A stretch of 64,000 nucleotides of DNA from Lewinella sp. IMCC34191 (GCF_003390935.1 NZ_QNQZ01000006.1:248001-312000); one strand, 5' to 3'; positions 27,001 to 35,920 are shown, numbered from the stretch's first letter. Numbers and translations: made by a program. The notes: generated from the sequence alone by a model not told the origin.

Positions 27001-27594
27001 CTTCATCCCCGGATGAGCCTCCTTTCGCGCCTCCACGCGCCGCCAGATGATCGGATGACACCAGGCGGGATTGGCCCCGGCAACGAAGAGGCAGTCGGTC
27101 TGGTCGATATCCTCGTAGCTGCCCGGTACGGCATCCTCCCCCAGTGCCTTCGTATAGGCCACCACCGTGGAGCTCATGCAGAGCCGTGAGTTGGTATCGA
27201 TATTATTGGTACCCAGGTAACCCTTGGTCAGCTTATTGACCAGGTAGTACTCCTCGGTCAGGCACTGCCCGGAAATGTAGAAGGCTACGCTGTCCGGACC
27301 GTACTGGTCGATCATCCCCCGGAATACGGAGGCCGCCCGGTCGATGGCCTGGTCCCACCCCACCCGCTGCAGGGGATGGTCGCGGTGCAGCCGCATCTGC
27401 GGATACAGGAGCCGGTCGGAGCGGTCCTGAACTACGTAGTTCAGATTGCGGCCCTTGGAGCAAAGCTGACCGCTATTGGCCGGGTGATCCGGGTCCCCCG
27501 CTACCGTCAGCCGGCCCTGTGCGTCTGTCTTAGCAATGATGCCGCAGCCGACGCCGCAGTAGGAACAGGTTGTTTTCACTTGGTTGGTCGCCAT
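24067..27594 (-). CDS. Assimilatory nitrate reductase fused to FAD reductase and BFD [2Fe-2S] domain
   Basis: 1175 residues. Residues 1-690 are a bis-MGD nitrate reductase of the NasA/NarB type: 4Fe-4S cysteines C10, C13, C17 and C45, and the molybdenum ligand C139 in DTNSRLCMSS. About 705-1090 is a NirB/NasC-like FAD/NAD(P) reductase (ILVIGAGAAAYRF, then VIATGSRPFVPREVPL and LLIVGGGLLGLELAASMQE). About 1118-1170 is a BFD-like [2Fe-2S] domain (VVCSCNNVGEGN...CGSCKPE). In other bacteria NasA and its reductase NasC are separate chains. This chain could reduce nitrate to nitrite with NAD(P)H directly. It is divergent from the nitrate-uptake operon over a regulatory region with TACGTA boxes, and followed by the rubredoxin-fusion gene. 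Confidence 0.93.
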   Translation of the reverse strand: MATNQVKTTCSYCGVGCGIIAKTDAQGRLTVAGDPDHPANSGQLCSKGRNLNYVVQDRSDRLLYPQMRLHRDHPLQRVGWDQAIDRAASVFRGMIDQYGPDSVAFYISGQCLTEEYYLVNKLTKGYLGTNNIDTNSRLCMSSTVVAYTKALGEDAVPGSYEDIDQTDCLFVAGANPAWCHPIIWRRVEARKEAHPGMKIIVVDPRRTDTCALADLHLQINPGTDVLLYHAIARRLYDTDRLDLEFIRNHTEADENYLRILKSLNLRSAAKTCGVPLNDIKRAAAYIGDARAFMSMWAMGLNQSRVGVEKNGALINLHLLTGQIGKPGAGPFSLTGQPNAMGGREVGGMASLLAAHRVLANKADREEVARFWGVEKIPAEPGLTATQMFDALESGKLKAIWIICTNPSVSLPDAVRADAALRKAKFVVVQDISNRSDTADYADLLLPAAGWLEKTGTMTNSDRRISYLQPLVPPPGEARPDADIICDFARKMGYDGFGYRDVSEVYDEYARMTAGTNIDVSGLSHDRLRREGTFQWPVPTPVHPGTPRLFTDHRFYTPTGRARFLSTISHTERPPVAPPDRPYILTTGRIRDQWHTMTRTGKVARLRKHIDLPYLDMHPFDAASEKLEDGQLAVIDSGNGEVRVRVRHQPDLKRGVVFLPMHWGKILGNSLTRANNLTDATLDPYSKQPNFKFTFVGVKAFVKPREDILVIGAGAAAYRFVTSYREHNQRDRIMVFSREQNAFYNRVLLPEYVTEHLSWEQLEKIREQERRRLDFDLHLNTSIERIDREHRVVYTAAGDAYTYDRLVIATGSRPFVPREVPLHLPGVFTMRRREDADRLSTYLRLPDRPQDAHLLIVGGGLLGLELAASMQEIGIRITLVQRSNRLMERQLDATASQLLADHVGERGIQTYFRNEVDTIFPIREGEKAGAMRVTFKSGISLICNAVVYAIGTRPNLEMARTAGLKCSGGIEVDDRLTTSDPYVHAIGEVAEWRGRRFGITAAAEQQADLLAAYLTGDLTAVYEGSVPMNILKFRDLDLCSLGETSVRPGVAGYEEVVFRDLSRRYYKKCVIYQDRLVGAVLIGDKNEFAEYRGLIEDRVELGDRREELLRSGSSREPLRGRVVCSCNNVGEGNLVGAIAGGCTKFPDLVAQTGAGLGCGSCKPEVKSILDQQLTSV
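26789..26804 (-). repeat. Dispersed 18-bp word inside the nitrate reductase gene
   Basis: The minus strand reads ACCTGCGCTCCGCCGC and encodes LRSAA in frame, in a loop of the molybdopterin domain (NLRSAAKTC). Confidence 0.65.
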
Positions 27595-27612
27595 ATATAC
27601 GGACTACTAAAC

Positions 27613-27704
27613 TACGTAATTACACCGATGAAAGCCCCACAAACATACGTAATTACAGACCGACCAGAAAAAAATACTTAGATAAATACGTAAAAAACTA
27701 CGTA
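27613..27704. promoter_or_regulatory. Cluster of four TACGTA boxes between nitrate reductase and uptake operons
   Basis: TACGTA occurs at 27613-27618, 27646-27651, 27687-27692 and 27699-27704. The last forms the perfect palindrome AACTACGTAGTT; the first two read TACGTAATTAC. The same box is clustered four times upstream of nirB. The box at 27646 touches the -7 element of the nitrate reductase promoter; the one at 27699 lies near the -33 region of the uptake operon. Confidence 0.75.
27640..27647 (-). promoter_or_regulatory. TATGTTTG -7 element of the nitrate reductase operon
   Basis: The minus strand reads TACGTATGTTTG: the -7 element TATGTTTG shares its first two bases with a TACGTA box. 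It lies 46 bp before the ATG. Confidence 0.55.
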
Positions 27705-27721
27705 GTTAAAGATTTGCTACT

Positions 27722-27729
27722 TAGATTTG
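27722..27729 (+). promoter_or_regulatory. TAGATTTG -7 element of the nitrate uptake operon
   Basis: TAGATTTG matches TAnnTTTG and is preceded by TAC, giving TACTTAGATTTG, one base away from the TACGTAGATTTG of the nirB promoter. The word AGATTTGCTAC, also found at nirB, stands just upstream (27710-27720). The ATG follows after 56 bp. Confidence 0.6.
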
Positions 27730-27785
27730 TCCTAGCGGGAACACGGATGCCCGCTGCTTCACTCACACGCTTAGTCTAACAAGCT

Positions 27786-29066
27786 ATGAAAAAGTTCGCC
27801 TTTCTGATGTTGTTCGCCATACTGGGCGCGAATCTCGCCGCCCAGTTTCAGCTGAGTGCCGAAGTTCGCCCGCGGGCCGAATTCCGCAATGGCTTCAAAA
27901 CTCCGAGTTCCTCGGGTTTCGACCCCGCCTTCTTCGTCGAGCAGCGCAGCCGCCTGTACCTCGATTACGCGGAGGAGAAGTATACCTTCCGCCTGGCCCT
28001 TCAGGACGTTCGCCTCTGGGGAGAGGTACCCCAGATCTTCAAGAATGAAGACGGCAATACCTTTCTCAGCGAAGCCTGGGGGCAGTACCGCTTCACGCCC
28101 GTTTTCTCCGCGAAGGCCGGCCGGCAAATCATCAGCTACGACAACCAGCGCATCCTCGGGGGTCTGGAATGGGCCCAGCAGGGCCGTCGGCACGATGCCC
28201 TCTTGCTGCAGTTCGAAGGCAAGAAGCAAGTGAATCGTCTCCACCTGGGATTCGCCTTCAATTCCGACGATGACGTTCCCGAGCCGGCTTTACTCCAGCG
28301 CCCCGGCGCCAACTTCTATACCGTTAGCGACAATTACAAAAGCCTTCAGTACGCCTGGTTCAACCGGAAGTTCGCGGAGGAGAAGGGTGAATTGTCCCTG
28401 CTGGCCATGAACGAAGTCCTGCAAAATGCCGACTCCACCGTCTCCAATCGCCAAACGCTGGGCACCTACTTCACCTACCAGCTGGGGAAGATTACCCTTT
28501 CCGGCGACCTCTACGCCCAGACCGGTAAGCTCGGTGAGCAATCCATCCGCGGTGTACTGGGGGGGCTCAACGCCACCTTCCCCACCAAGGTCACGCCCCT
28601 CACGGTCGGCTTCGAATACATCTCCGGCAAAGACGACACCGACGAATCCGACGACGTTACCTGGTTCCTGCCCACCTACGGGACCAACCACGCCTTCAAC
28701 GGATTCATGGATTACTTCTTCGTCGGACCCGCCAACGGCAACGTCGGCGTCACGGACTTCTACCTAAAGACCAAGTGGCAAGTGGGTAAGGCCTCGCTTC
28801 TGGCCCACGGCCACCACTTCCTCACCGGCTCCGAGCAGCTGGACGCTTCCGGCGAAACGCTCAACGCCTCGATGGGCACCGAACTCGACCTGGTGTACGT
28901 CCGCAAACTGGCCGAAACCGTCACCCTGCACGTCGGCTACTCCCACCTCCTGGGCACCGAAACCCTGACCACGCTGCGCCCCGGCAACCGCAAATCCAAT
29001 AACTGGGCCTGGACCATGATCACCTTCCAACCCACCCTGCTCAAAACGGAAAACAAAAAGAAATAG
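27786..29066 (+). CDS. Alginate-export-like outer-membrane barrel, probable nitrate porin
   Basis: 426 residues with signal peptide ([20 protein letters not shown]). The mature part starts [17 protein letters not shown] and has [30 protein letters not shown] and [19 protein letters not shown], features of the alginate-export barrel family; the rest is amphipathic strand. It is the first gene of a co-directional group with the NrtA, NrtB and two ATPase genes. In this setting it most likely lets nitrate or nitrite cross the outer membrane. The name of the family does not indicate alginate here. Confidence 0.8.
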   Translation: MKKFAFLMLFAILGANLAAQFQLSAEVRPRAEFRNGFKTPSSSGFDPAFFVEQRSRLYLDYAEEKYTFRLALQDVRLWGEVPQIFKNEDGNTFLSEAWGQYRFTPVFSAKAGRQIISYDNQRILGGLEWAQQGRRHDALLLQFEGKKQVNRLHLGFAFNSDDDVPEPALLQRPGANFYTVSDNYKSLQYAWFNRKFAEEKGELSLLAMNEVLQNADSTVSNRQTLGTYFTYQLGKITLSGDLYAQTGKLGEQSIRGVLGGLNATFPTKVTPLTVGFEYISGKDDTDESDDVTWFLPTYGTNHAFNGFMDYFFVGPANGNVGVTDFYLKTKWQVGKASLLAHGHHFLTGSEQLDASGETLNASMGTELDLVYVRKLAETVTLHVGYSHLLGTETLTTLRPGNRKSNNWAWTMITFQPTLLKTENKKK

Positions 29067-29106
29067 ACCATCCAGGTCGGCTCTCCCCCCCAAAACGTAC
29101 GCTACC

Positions 29107-30474
29107 ATGAAAAATCTTTTACTCCTCCTCCTGGCTTTTTCCTTCCTGCTCCAGCACTGCGGAGAAAGCAACGCCCAACCCAATAGCTCTAGCGGCACCG
29201 GCGACGCCCCGAAGGCCGCCGCGATCGAAAAGCCCCAGTTAACCTTCGGCTTCATAAAGCTGACGGACATGGCGCCCCTAGCCATCGCCAAGGAACTCGG
29301 CTACTTTAAGGACGAAGGCCTCTTCGTCAGCGTCGAGGCTCAGTCCAACTGGAAGAACATCCTGGATCGCGTGATCGACGGGCAGCTCGACGGCGCCCAC
29401 ATGCTCGCCGGGCAGCCCATCGCCGCCGGGGCCGGATTCGGTCGGCAGGCCAAGCTCATTACCCCCTTCTCCATGGACCTGAACGGCAACGGCATCACGG
29501 TCTCCAACGAAGTGTGGGACCTGATGAAACCACACCTCCGCATGGACGATAGCGGTAAGCCCGTCCACCCCATCTCCGCCGACGCCCTCGAACCCGTCGT
29601 AGAAGAATACCGCAACGCCGGCAAACCCTTCAAGATGGGGATGGTCTTTCCGGTATCTACCCACAACTACGAGCTGCGCTACTGGCTCGCCGCGGCCGGC
29701 CTGAACCCCGGTTTCTACACCGCCGACAACATTCAGGGGCAGGTCGATGCCGACGTACTCCTCTCCGTGACCCCGCCCCCGCAGATGCCCGCCACCCTGG
29801 AAGCCGGCACGATCTACGGCTACTGCGTGGGCGAGCCGTGGAACCAGCAGGCCGTCTTCAAGGGCATCGGCGTGCCGGTAGTGACCAACTACGATATCTG
29901 GCAGAATAACCCGGAAAAGGTCTTCGCCCTGCGCGCCGACTTCGCCACCAAGTACCCCAACACCACCAAGGCCATCACCAAGGCGTTGATCCGCGCCGGC
30001 AAGTGGCTCGACGACCCCGCCAACCGGACCCAGGCCGTCAGCATCCTCTCCCGTTCCGATTACGTCGGGGCCGACTCGGTCGTGCTCGCCAACTCCATGA
30101 CCGGCACCTTCGAATTCGAGAAAGGCGACAAGCGGAGCATGCCCGACTTCAACGTCTTCTACCGTCACGACGCCACCTACCCCTTCTATTCCGACGGTAT
30201 CTGGTTCCTGACGCAGATGCGCCGCTGGGGACAGATCCCCGAAGCGAAGCCCGCCGAATGGTACGAGGAGACCATCCAGGACATCTACCGCCCCGATATC
30301 TGGCGGCAGGCCGCCGAAGAGCTTGTCGCCGACGGACACATCCCCGAATCCGACATTCCCGACACCGACGGCTACAAGCCCGCCACCGATGCTTTCATCG
30401 ACGGAAACTCCTACGACGGCAAAGACCCGATCGGCTACCTCAACAGCTTCGCCATCGGCAACAAAGACCAGTAA
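29107..30474 (+). CDS. nrtA: Nitrate ABC transporter, substrate-binding protein (NrtA-like)
   Basis: 455 residues with an export signal; a cysteine at residue 18 (LLQHCGES) may be lipidated, although His before it is unusual. The NrtA/CmpA core begins [28 protein letters not shown], with [36 protein letters not shown] and [14 protein letters not shown], the regions that line the nitrate/bicarbonate pocket. It captures substrate in the periplasm. Lying between the barrel and the permease, with nitrate reductase opposite, nitrate is the likely ligand. Confidence 0.9.
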   Translation: MKNLLLLLLAFSFLLQHCGESNAQPNSSSGTGDAPKAAAIEKPQLTFGFIKLTDMAPLAIAKELGYFKDEGLFVSVEAQSNWKNILDRVIDGQLDGAHMLAGQPIAAGAGFGRQAKLITPFSMDLNGNGITVSNEVWDLMKPHLRMDDSGKPVHPISADALEPVVEEYRNAGKPFKMGMVFPVSTHNYELRYWLAAAGLNPGFYTADNIQGQVDADVLLSVTPPPQMPATLEAGTIYGYCVGEPWNQQAVFKGIGVPVVTNYDIWQNNPEKVFALRADFATKYPNTTKAITKALIRAGKWLDDPANRTQAVSILSRSDYVGADSVVLANSMTGTFEFEKGDKRSMPDFNVFYRHDATYPFYSDGIWFLTQMRRWGQIPEAKPAEWYEETIQDIYRPDIWRQAAEELVADGHIPESDIPDTDGYKPATDAFIDGNSYDGKDPIGYLNSFAIGNKDQ

Positions 30475-30524
30475 ACACCTAAGACCGTCTTCGCGGTACC
30501 ATTCCTTACTCAAGTACATCCATC

Positions 30525-31628
30525 ATGGGACAGCACCTTACCGAATCCCCCGTCGCCCCCGCCCCAAAGGCTCCCCTGGCCGGACTGGGCCGTTACCTCC
30601 CCGCACGCGCCAAAGTAGGCCGGCAGCTACCCGGCATGGCCCGGACCCTCGGCATCTCCCTGGCGTCCATGGCCGTCTTCCTGCTCCTCTGGCAAATGAG
30701 CGCGAGCTACCTCTACGGTGTCGAGGCGAGTGCCCGCATCGAGCGCACCGTCCGAGAGCAGGGACCGGAAGCCGGCGCGCAGATGGAAGCCTGTATCGCC
30801 AGCGGAGACGTCAGTTGCAAACCCAATACCCTGCCCTTTCCGAGCGAGGTCCTGCACGCCGCCGGCCTGCTCCTGGCCGACCACCGGGAGATCAGTGCCA
30901 AGAAGGCCGAGTTCAACACCGAAACCGCGGAACTCAACGTGGTGCGGGCGGAGCAGGGCCTGGATCCGATCGTCTACACCGGCCGTCCTTCCTTCGTCGA
31001 CCAGATCGGTACCAGCCTGAAAACGGTGGCCGTCGGTTTCCTCATCTCGCTGCTCATCGCCGTCCCGATCGGCATCATCATCGGGCTCAACGACACCCTC
31101 CGCATCGCCTTCAACTGGATGATCCAGGTGTTCAAGCCCGTATCGCCGGTCGTCTGGCTGCTGCTGGTCTTCATGATCGTCAAGACCCTGACCCTGGGAT
31201 CGGATTCGGACACCTCCTTCCTCATCTCCTGCATCAGCGTCGGCCTCTGCTCCATGTGGGCCACCCTGGTCAATACCAGCCTGGGCGTCTCTTCCATCAA
31301 TAAGGATTACCTGAACGTAGCCCGCGTCCTGAACCTGGGCATCGGCAAGAAAATCTTCAAGGTCATCCTGCCCTCGGCCATTCCCGTCATTTTCACCGGC
31401 ATGCGCATCACCGTTTCGGTGGCCTGGATGGTCCTCATCGCCATCGAACTCCTCGCCCAGAGCCCCGGCCTCGGCTCCTTCGTCTGGGAAGAGTTCCAAA
31501 ACGGCGGCTCCGACAGCAACGCCAAGATCATCGTCGCCATGTTCGTCATCGGCCTCGTCGGCTTCCTCCTCGACCGCATCATGTTCTGGGTGCAGCAGCG
31601 GGTTAGTTTTGAGAAGGCGGTGGGGTAG
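30525..31628 (+). CDS. nrtB: Nitrate ABC transporter, permease (NrtB-like)
   Basis: 367 residues. One membrane segment at about 45-65, then an unusual hydrophilic loop of about 95 residues (GVEASARIERTVREQG...YTGRPSFVDQ), then the regular BPD-type permease (IGTSLKTVAVGFLISLLIAVPIGIIIGL onward; EAA-like loop DYLNVARVLNLGIGKKIFKVILP). NrtB of cyanobacteria has a shorter first loop. The protein forms the inner-membrane channel for nitrate with the two ATPases encoded next. Confidence 0.9.
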   Translation: MGQHLTESPVAPAPKAPLAGLGRYLPARAKVGRQLPGMARTLGISLASMAVFLLLWQMSASYLYGVEASARIERTVREQGPEAGAQMEACIASGDVSCKPNTLPFPSEVLHAAGLLLADHREISAKKAEFNTETAELNVVRAEQGLDPIVYTGRPSFVDQIGTSLKTVAVGFLISLLIAVPIGIIIGLNDTLRIAFNWMIQVFKPVSPVVWLLLVFMIVKTLTLGSDSDTSFLISCISVGLCSMWATLVNTSLGVSSINKDYLNVARVLNLGIGKKIFKVILPSAIPVIFTGMRITVSVAWMVLIAIELLAQSPGLGSFVWEEFQNGGSDSNAKIIVAMFVIGLVGFLLDRIMFWVQQRVSFEKAVG

Positions 31629-31646
31629 GATTCGAGGTTATAGTAG

Positions 31647-31763
31647 ATAGGTCATAGGAAGTAGGGTATAGGTCATAGGCCATAGCGCGCTGCTTCCATA
31701 AGTACCCGGGCATTCGCCCCTCTGCTATCCGCTATAACCTATACTCTATAACCTATGACCTAC
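31647..31763. repeat. Imperfect 32-bp inverted repeat inside the nrt operon
   Basis: ATAGGTCATAGG...GGTATAGGTCATAG (31647-31678) is nearly the reverse complement of 31732-31763. The left arm is itself two copies of ATAGGTCATAGG. It occupies the 173-bp gap between the permease and first ATPase genes and may be a MITE-like element or an mRNA hairpin. Confidence 0.7.
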
Positions 31764-31801
31764 ACCCCCACGCAACCACAACAAAGAACAAAACGCTAAC
31801 C

Positions 31802-32674
31802 ATGCCTCCCATAATAGAATTCAAAAACGTCAGCAAGTGGTACGGCGAGGGCGACTCCCGCACCGAAGTGCTCTCCAACATCAACCTGACCATCGAGGAA
31901 GGGGAATTCTTGGCCATTGTCGGATTTACCGGCTCGGGAAAGACCACCCTCGTGAATATGATGACGGGCCTGTTGCAACCCAGCGAGGGGGAAGTGCTGT
32001 ACCGGGGCCAACCGATCACCGGGCCGGCACCGGAACGGGGAATCATCTTTCAAAATTACTCCCTCCTGCCCTGGTATACCGTCTTTCAGAACGTGGCGCT
32101 GGCCGTTGACGAGGTGTACCCGCAGTGGAGCCGGGAAGAACGGGAAGCACACGTCCGCAAGTTCGTCGAAATGGTGGGGCTGTCCCACGCGGTAGATAAG
32201 CGGCCGTCCGAACTGAGCGGCGGTATGCGGCAGCGGGTATCCATTGCCCGGGTGCTGGCTACCGACCCCGACCTGTTGCTCATGGACGAGCCCCTGGGTG
32301 CTCTCGACGCCCTGACCCGCGGCAACCTGCAGGACGAGATTCTGCAAATATGGAGCGCCAACCGGCGGAGTGCCGTGCTCATCACCAACGACGTCGACGA
32401 AGGGATTTACATGGCCGACCGGATCATCCCCCTGGATCCCGGCCCGGCAGCCGGCCTGGGACCGGAATTCCGCATCGAGTTGGACCGGCCGCGGGACAAG
32501 ACCGACATGAATCACGACCCGCACTTCAAACGGGTACGCACCGAGATCCTGAACTACCTGGTTCAGCTGGGAGAGGCCGGCAAGCAACAGAGTGACGCCT
32601 CCCTTACCCTCCCCGACATCCAACCCATCAAACCCGGTAGCCGCAGCTTCGTCAGCAAGTGGCGTCGCGCATAA
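31802..32674 (+). CDS. Nitrate ABC transporter, ATP-binding protein (NrtC-like, short)
   Basis: 290 residues. Walker [10 protein letters not shown] near 41-49, Q loop FQNYSLLPW, signature [13 protein letters not shown], Walker B LLLMDEP, switch NDVDEG (Asn instead of the usual His). The C-terminal extension (about 225-290) is short and lacks the NrtA-like regulatory domain of cyanobacterial NrtC, so nitrate-dependent self-inhibition is not expected. It pairs with the next gene. Confidence 0.88.
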   Translation: MPPIIEFKNVSKWYGEGDSRTEVLSNINLTIEEGEFLAIVGFTGSGKTTLVNMMTGLLQPSEGEVLYRGQPITGPAPERGIIFQNYSLLPWYTVFQNVALAVDEVYPQWSREEREAHVRKFVEMVGLSHAVDKRPSELSGGMRQRVSIARVLATDPDLLLMDEPLGALDALTRGNLQDEILQIWSANRRSAVLITNDVDEGIYMADRIIPLDPGPAAGLGPEFRIELDRPRDKTDMNHDPHFKRVRTEILNYLVQLGEAGKQQSDASLTLPDIQPIKPGSRSFVSKWRRA

Positions 32675-32683
32675 CCCCTCATC

Positions 32684-33484
32684 ATGTCAATAATGCTCAC
32701 GCCCCCCGTCAATCTTCGCGACGTCGTTCTCGATTTTCGTGATCTGACGAAGGTCTATCCTACCCCGACCGGGGAATACGTCGTCCTGGAAAACCTGCAG
32801 CTACAGATCAAAAAGGAGGAATTCGTTTCCATCATCGGCCACTCCGGCTGCGGGAAGACGACGCTCCTGACCATGATCGCCGGACTGAACGACATCTCCC
32901 GCGGAGAAATCCTCCTGAACGAATTTCCCATTACCGGCCCGGGTCCCGACCGCGGGGTCATCTTCCAGTCCCCCAGCCTCTTCCCCTGGATGACCGCCTT
33001 CGAAAACATGATGCTGGGTGTCGACCAGGTCTTTCCGCACGGCACCCGCCGCCAGCGCGAGGACATCGTGAAGTACTACCTCGATAAAGTAGGCCTCAGC
33101 CAGTGGATGCACCGCCGGGCCAACGAGCTCAGTCAGGGCATGCAGCAGCGGGTCGGTATCGCGCGGGCCTTTGCCCTGAAGCCGAAAATTCTCCTGCTCG
33201 ACGAGCCCTTCGGCATGCTGGATTCCCTTACCCGGGCCGAGTTACAGGACGTACTGCTGGAAGTGTGGGACAAGGAAAAGATCACCGCCATTCAGATCAC
33301 CCACGACGTGGACGAGGCCATCTTCCTGGCCGACCGGGTCATCATGATGACCTCCGGCCCCCGCGCCCAGATCGGCGATATCCTGGAGATCGGCTTCGAG
33401 CGGCCGCGCGTGCGGAAGGAGATCCTCCACCACCCCGACTACTATCGCTACCGGGAACACCTGATCGGTTTCCTGGAGCATTGA
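32684..33484 (+). CDS. nrtD: Nitrate ABC transporter, ATP-binding protein (NrtD-like)
   Basis: 266 residues. Walker A GHSGCGKTT, Q loop FQSPSLFPW, signature LSQGMQQRVGIAR, Walker B ILLLDEP, switch histidine in ITHDVDEA. It begins 10 nt after the previous gene and completes the heterodimeric ATPase. It converges on the regulator gene 18 bp downstream with no visible terminator. Confidence 0.9.
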   Translation: MSIMLTPPVNLRDVVLDFRDLTKVYPTPTGEYVVLENLQLQIKKEEFVSIIGHSGCGKTTLLTMIAGLNDISRGEILLNEFPITGPGPDRGVIFQSPSLFPWMTAFENMMLGVDQVFPHGTRRQREDIVKYYLDKVGLSQWMHRRANELSQGMQQRVGIARAFALKPKILLLDEPFGMLDSLTRAELQDVLLEVWDKEKITAIQITHDVDEAIFLADRVIMMTSGPRAQIGDILEIGFERPRVRKEILHHPDYYRYREHLIGFLEH

Positions 33485-33501
33485 TGCACCGCCGGAATAG
33501 T

Positions 33502-34152
33502 CTATAGGCCCAGTTCCCGTACCCGGCGATTTAGTTCGCTGCTGTTGCTGACGCCGAGCTTCTTCATCATGTTGAAGCGGTGGGTCTCGACGGTGCGGCG
33601 GCTGAGGTCCAGCTGATCGGCAATCTCTTGGTTGGTGGCCCCCTTAAGGATGATGGGTAAGATCTGCCGCTCGCGCCGGGTAAGCTCTATCTTTTCTTCA
33701 TTGGCCGCCGGGCTGCTTACGACCCCGTCCGACTTCATCAATTGCCGGATCAGGATATTCGAGAGGTCGCCGCTGAAGTAGCGGTCGCCGCCGACGATGG
33801 TATGAACGGCACGCAGGAATTCCTCGCGGCTGGCATCCTTAAGCAGATATCCGAAGGCGCCGGCATCGATGGACTGCAGCACGTACTCCTCGCTATCGTG
33901 CATGGAGAGCATCAGACAGGGGGTGTTATTTCCTTTCTGCCGGAGCTGGCGGACGGCTTCGATACCATTGAGTCGCGGCATGCGAATATCCACGATGGCA
34001 AGATCCGGATTCACCTCGTCGATCAGTTCGAGCATCGCGACCCCGTCGTCGGCCTCGGCAATGACGTGCAGGTCGGCTTCGTCCTCCAGGAGGCGGCGAA
34101 TACCGTCCCGCACCAGGGCGTGATCGTCGGCGAGTAATATTTGGGTAGGCAT
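33502..34152 (-). CDS. NarL-type LuxR-family response regulator
   Basis: 216 residues. Receiver domain 1-125 with D9/D10 pocket and phospho-acceptor near D55 (LAIVDIRMP), and LuxR/GerE helix-turn-helix about 150-212 (LTRRERQILPIILKGATNQEIADQLDLSRRTVETHRFNMMKKL, the recognition helix in the later part). It is transcribed after the sensor gene (47-bp gap), so it is that kinase's partner. Within a nitrate island, it is the best local candidate for binding the TACGTA boxes, since LuxR-type regulators often read TAC...GTA half-sites. This is an inference. Confidence 0.92.
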   Translation of the reverse strand: MPTQILLADDHALVRDGIRRLLEDEADLHVIAEADDGVAMLELIDEVNPDLAIVDIRMPRLNGIEAVRQLRQKGNNTPCLMLSMHDSEEYVLQSIDAGAFGYLLKDASREEFLRAVHTIVGGDRYFSGDLSNILIRQLMKSDGVVSSPAANEEKIELTRRERQILPIILKGATNQEIADQLDLSRRTVETHRFNMMKKLGVSNSSELNRRVRELGL

Positions 34153-34198
34153 GATCGAGCTGTTTACCGGGGGAAATTACTGCTTTAGGCCGTAGCCC

Positions 34199-35917
34199 TC
34201 AGCCCCGGGGCGTGACGGGTGCCGCCGAGAGGGGCACGTTAATGGTGATCCGGGTGCCGGTTTCCGGTGAACTGCGGATGAAGAGCCGTCCCTTCAACTG
34301 GGCGATTCGCTCTTCCATGCTGGCCATTCCCAGACCGGAGCCGTCGGTACGCGCCTTGACGGCATCCGGATCGAAGCCACGGCCATCGTCGTCCACCGTA
34401 ATGCTGACGAGGTCCTTGCCGGCGGATAGCGTCACCAGGATGTAGTTTGCTCCGGCGTACTTGATGGCGTTATTAACGGCCTCCTGCGTGATGCGGTACA
34501 GATTGAGCTCGACGGCGGGGTCCAGGCCTACGTTGAAGGTTTCCGTTTGGCACACCACCCGCTCGCCGGTCAGCCGGCTCAGTTCGCGGGCCATCCGCTC
34601 CAGGGTGATGGCCAGGCCGTAGTCGCTGAGCTCGGGGGGGCGTAGGTTGAAGGTGGCCATCCGCACGCCGCGGATGATGTCGCCGGCCAGCTGCTTGAGA
34701 TGGTTCAGATCGGCCTGGCTGCGCTCCGAATTCTCCAGCCGGAGGCTCTCGAGGCTAAACTTCAGGGCGGTCAGGTTCTGGCCTACCCCGTCGTGGAGGT
34801 CGCGGGCAACGCGGAGTCGTTCCTTCTCCTGGGCCTCGGTCGACTGGCGGGCGCGCTGATCGGCCCGTTGCTTTTCCTCGGCGATCTGCCGCTCGGTCAG
34901 GCGGTTGAGTTCCTTGCGGGCGAGGTGGCTCTCGGTCACGTCCGTAGCCAGTACGAAGAGCTCCGTATCCACCCCGGCGCGGCGGGCGGGCAGTACGCTC
35001 AATTCCAGGTACCGCACTTCTCCTTCGGGGCCCGTCAGTTGCCATTCGCCCCGCCACGGCGCTACCGTTACGTTACGTAGAATTTCCTCCATCCGGGCCT
35101 GCCTTCCTTCCTCGCGGTTGAGCACGGCGGCGAAGGGTAGGTTCGCCGGCCGGCTGTCCGCATCCAGCAACTTGCGAAACTTTTTGCTGAGGTGAATGAC
35201 GGTGCCGTCGGCACGCAGTGACGCAAAGAGCGCCGCTTCGTCGATCGCGCTGTTCAGCGCGTACAGTTGGCGGAGCGTCGCGTCCTTGTCCCGCACCGCC
35301 GACTCGGCCACCCCGCGGGCGGCGACCTGTGCCTGCCGCTCGGTCTGAATTTGGTCGAACTGACGGCGCACGAAGTTGGATATCGGCCGGAAAATGAAGA
35401 GTAACTCGAGCAGAAGGATCACGAGGGTCAGCACGGTCAGCCACATATTGACCCGCTGCAGCCGATCGACTTTCCGCGTGGCCAGTTGGCTGAGCTCGTC
35501 GACGATCGCGTCCATGCGGAGTAAGAAAGCATTCGACAACCGATTAACTTCTTTTACCTGCGCTCCGCCGCCCGAATCTTCCTGCGCGAGTGCCGACAGC
35601 CGATCGACCAAACTATCCAGTTCCGTCAGTTCCTCCCGGACGGGTAGCCCCGTAAGTTCGTTTTTGAGCCAGACGTGGCGGGTTTGCCACTCGGCAACGT
35701 CTTCCGCTTCGGCGGGCGGGGACAGGGCCACCATCTTAGCGATGCGCTGACTGAGCATCCGCTGCCGGCCGGCTACGTTGATGATGTCGGCGTCGCGCTC
35801 CTGGTCGATCAGGTAGCCGTCCACCAACAAAAGCTCGCCGATCAGGGCCAGGGCAATCAGGGAAAGCGCCAGGAGGTAGGCGCGGCGAAGGCGGGAGAAG
35901 ATGCCGGTTTCTCCCAC
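34199..35917 (-). CDS. NarX-like nitrate/nitrite sensor histidine kinase
   Basis: 572 residues. TM1 about 14-36, periplasmic PilJ/NarX-type region about 37-155 with the P-box-like DIINVAGRQRMLSQRIAKM, TM2 about 158-180, coiled coil, PAS domain about 215-335, HisKA_3 with the acceptor histidine in ARDLHDGVGQNLTALKFSL, and HATPase_c (VDDDGRGFD, GSGLGMASMEERIAQLKG) at the end. The P-box resemblance indicates direct nitrate/nitrite sensing as in NarX. It carries an exact dispersed 18-mer in the periplasmic loop. It follows the DUF4202 gene by 3 bp. Confidence 0.9.
   Translation of the reverse strand: MGETGIFSRLRRAYLLALSLIALALIGELLLVDGYLIDQERDADIINVAGRQRMLSQRIAKMVALSPPAEAEDVAEWQTRHVWLKNELTGLPVREELTELDSLVDRLSALAQEDSGGGAQVKEVNRLSNAFLLRMDAIVDELSQLATRKVDRLQRVNMWLTVLTLVILLLELLFIFRPISNFVRRQFDQIQTERQAQVAARGVAESAVRDKDATLRQLYALNSAIDEAALFASLRADGTVIHLSKKFRKLLDADSRPANLPFAAVLNREEGRQARMEEILRNVTVAPWRGEWQLTGPEGEVRYLELSVLPARRAGVDTELFVLATDVTESHLARKELNRLTERQIAEEKQRADQRARQSTEAQEKERLRVARDLHDGVGQNLTALKFSLESLRLENSERSQADLNHLKQLAGDIIRGVRMATFNLRPPELSDYGLAITLERMARELSRLTGERVVCQTETFNVGLDPAVELNLYRITQEAVNNAIKYAGANYILVTLSAGKDLVSITVDDDGRGFDPDAVKARTDGSGLGMASMEERIAQLKGRLFIRSSPETGTRITINVPLSAAPVTPRG
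35555..35572 (+). repeat. Dispersed 18-bp word, exact, inside the NarX-like gene
   Basis: Plus strand TACCTGCGCTCCGCCGCC. Read on the gene's strand, it adds GGGAQV to the periplasmic loop between two helices without breaking the frame. Confidence 0.85.
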
Positions 35918-35920
35918 GGC

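Noticed and set aside
27613..27704. Classical NarL heptamers (TACYYMT) as the explanation of the TACGTA boxes
   Set aside because: The fourth position is G throughout, and the boxes are six-base palindromes rather than 7-2-7 inverted heptamers, so the enterobacterial consensus does not fit directly.
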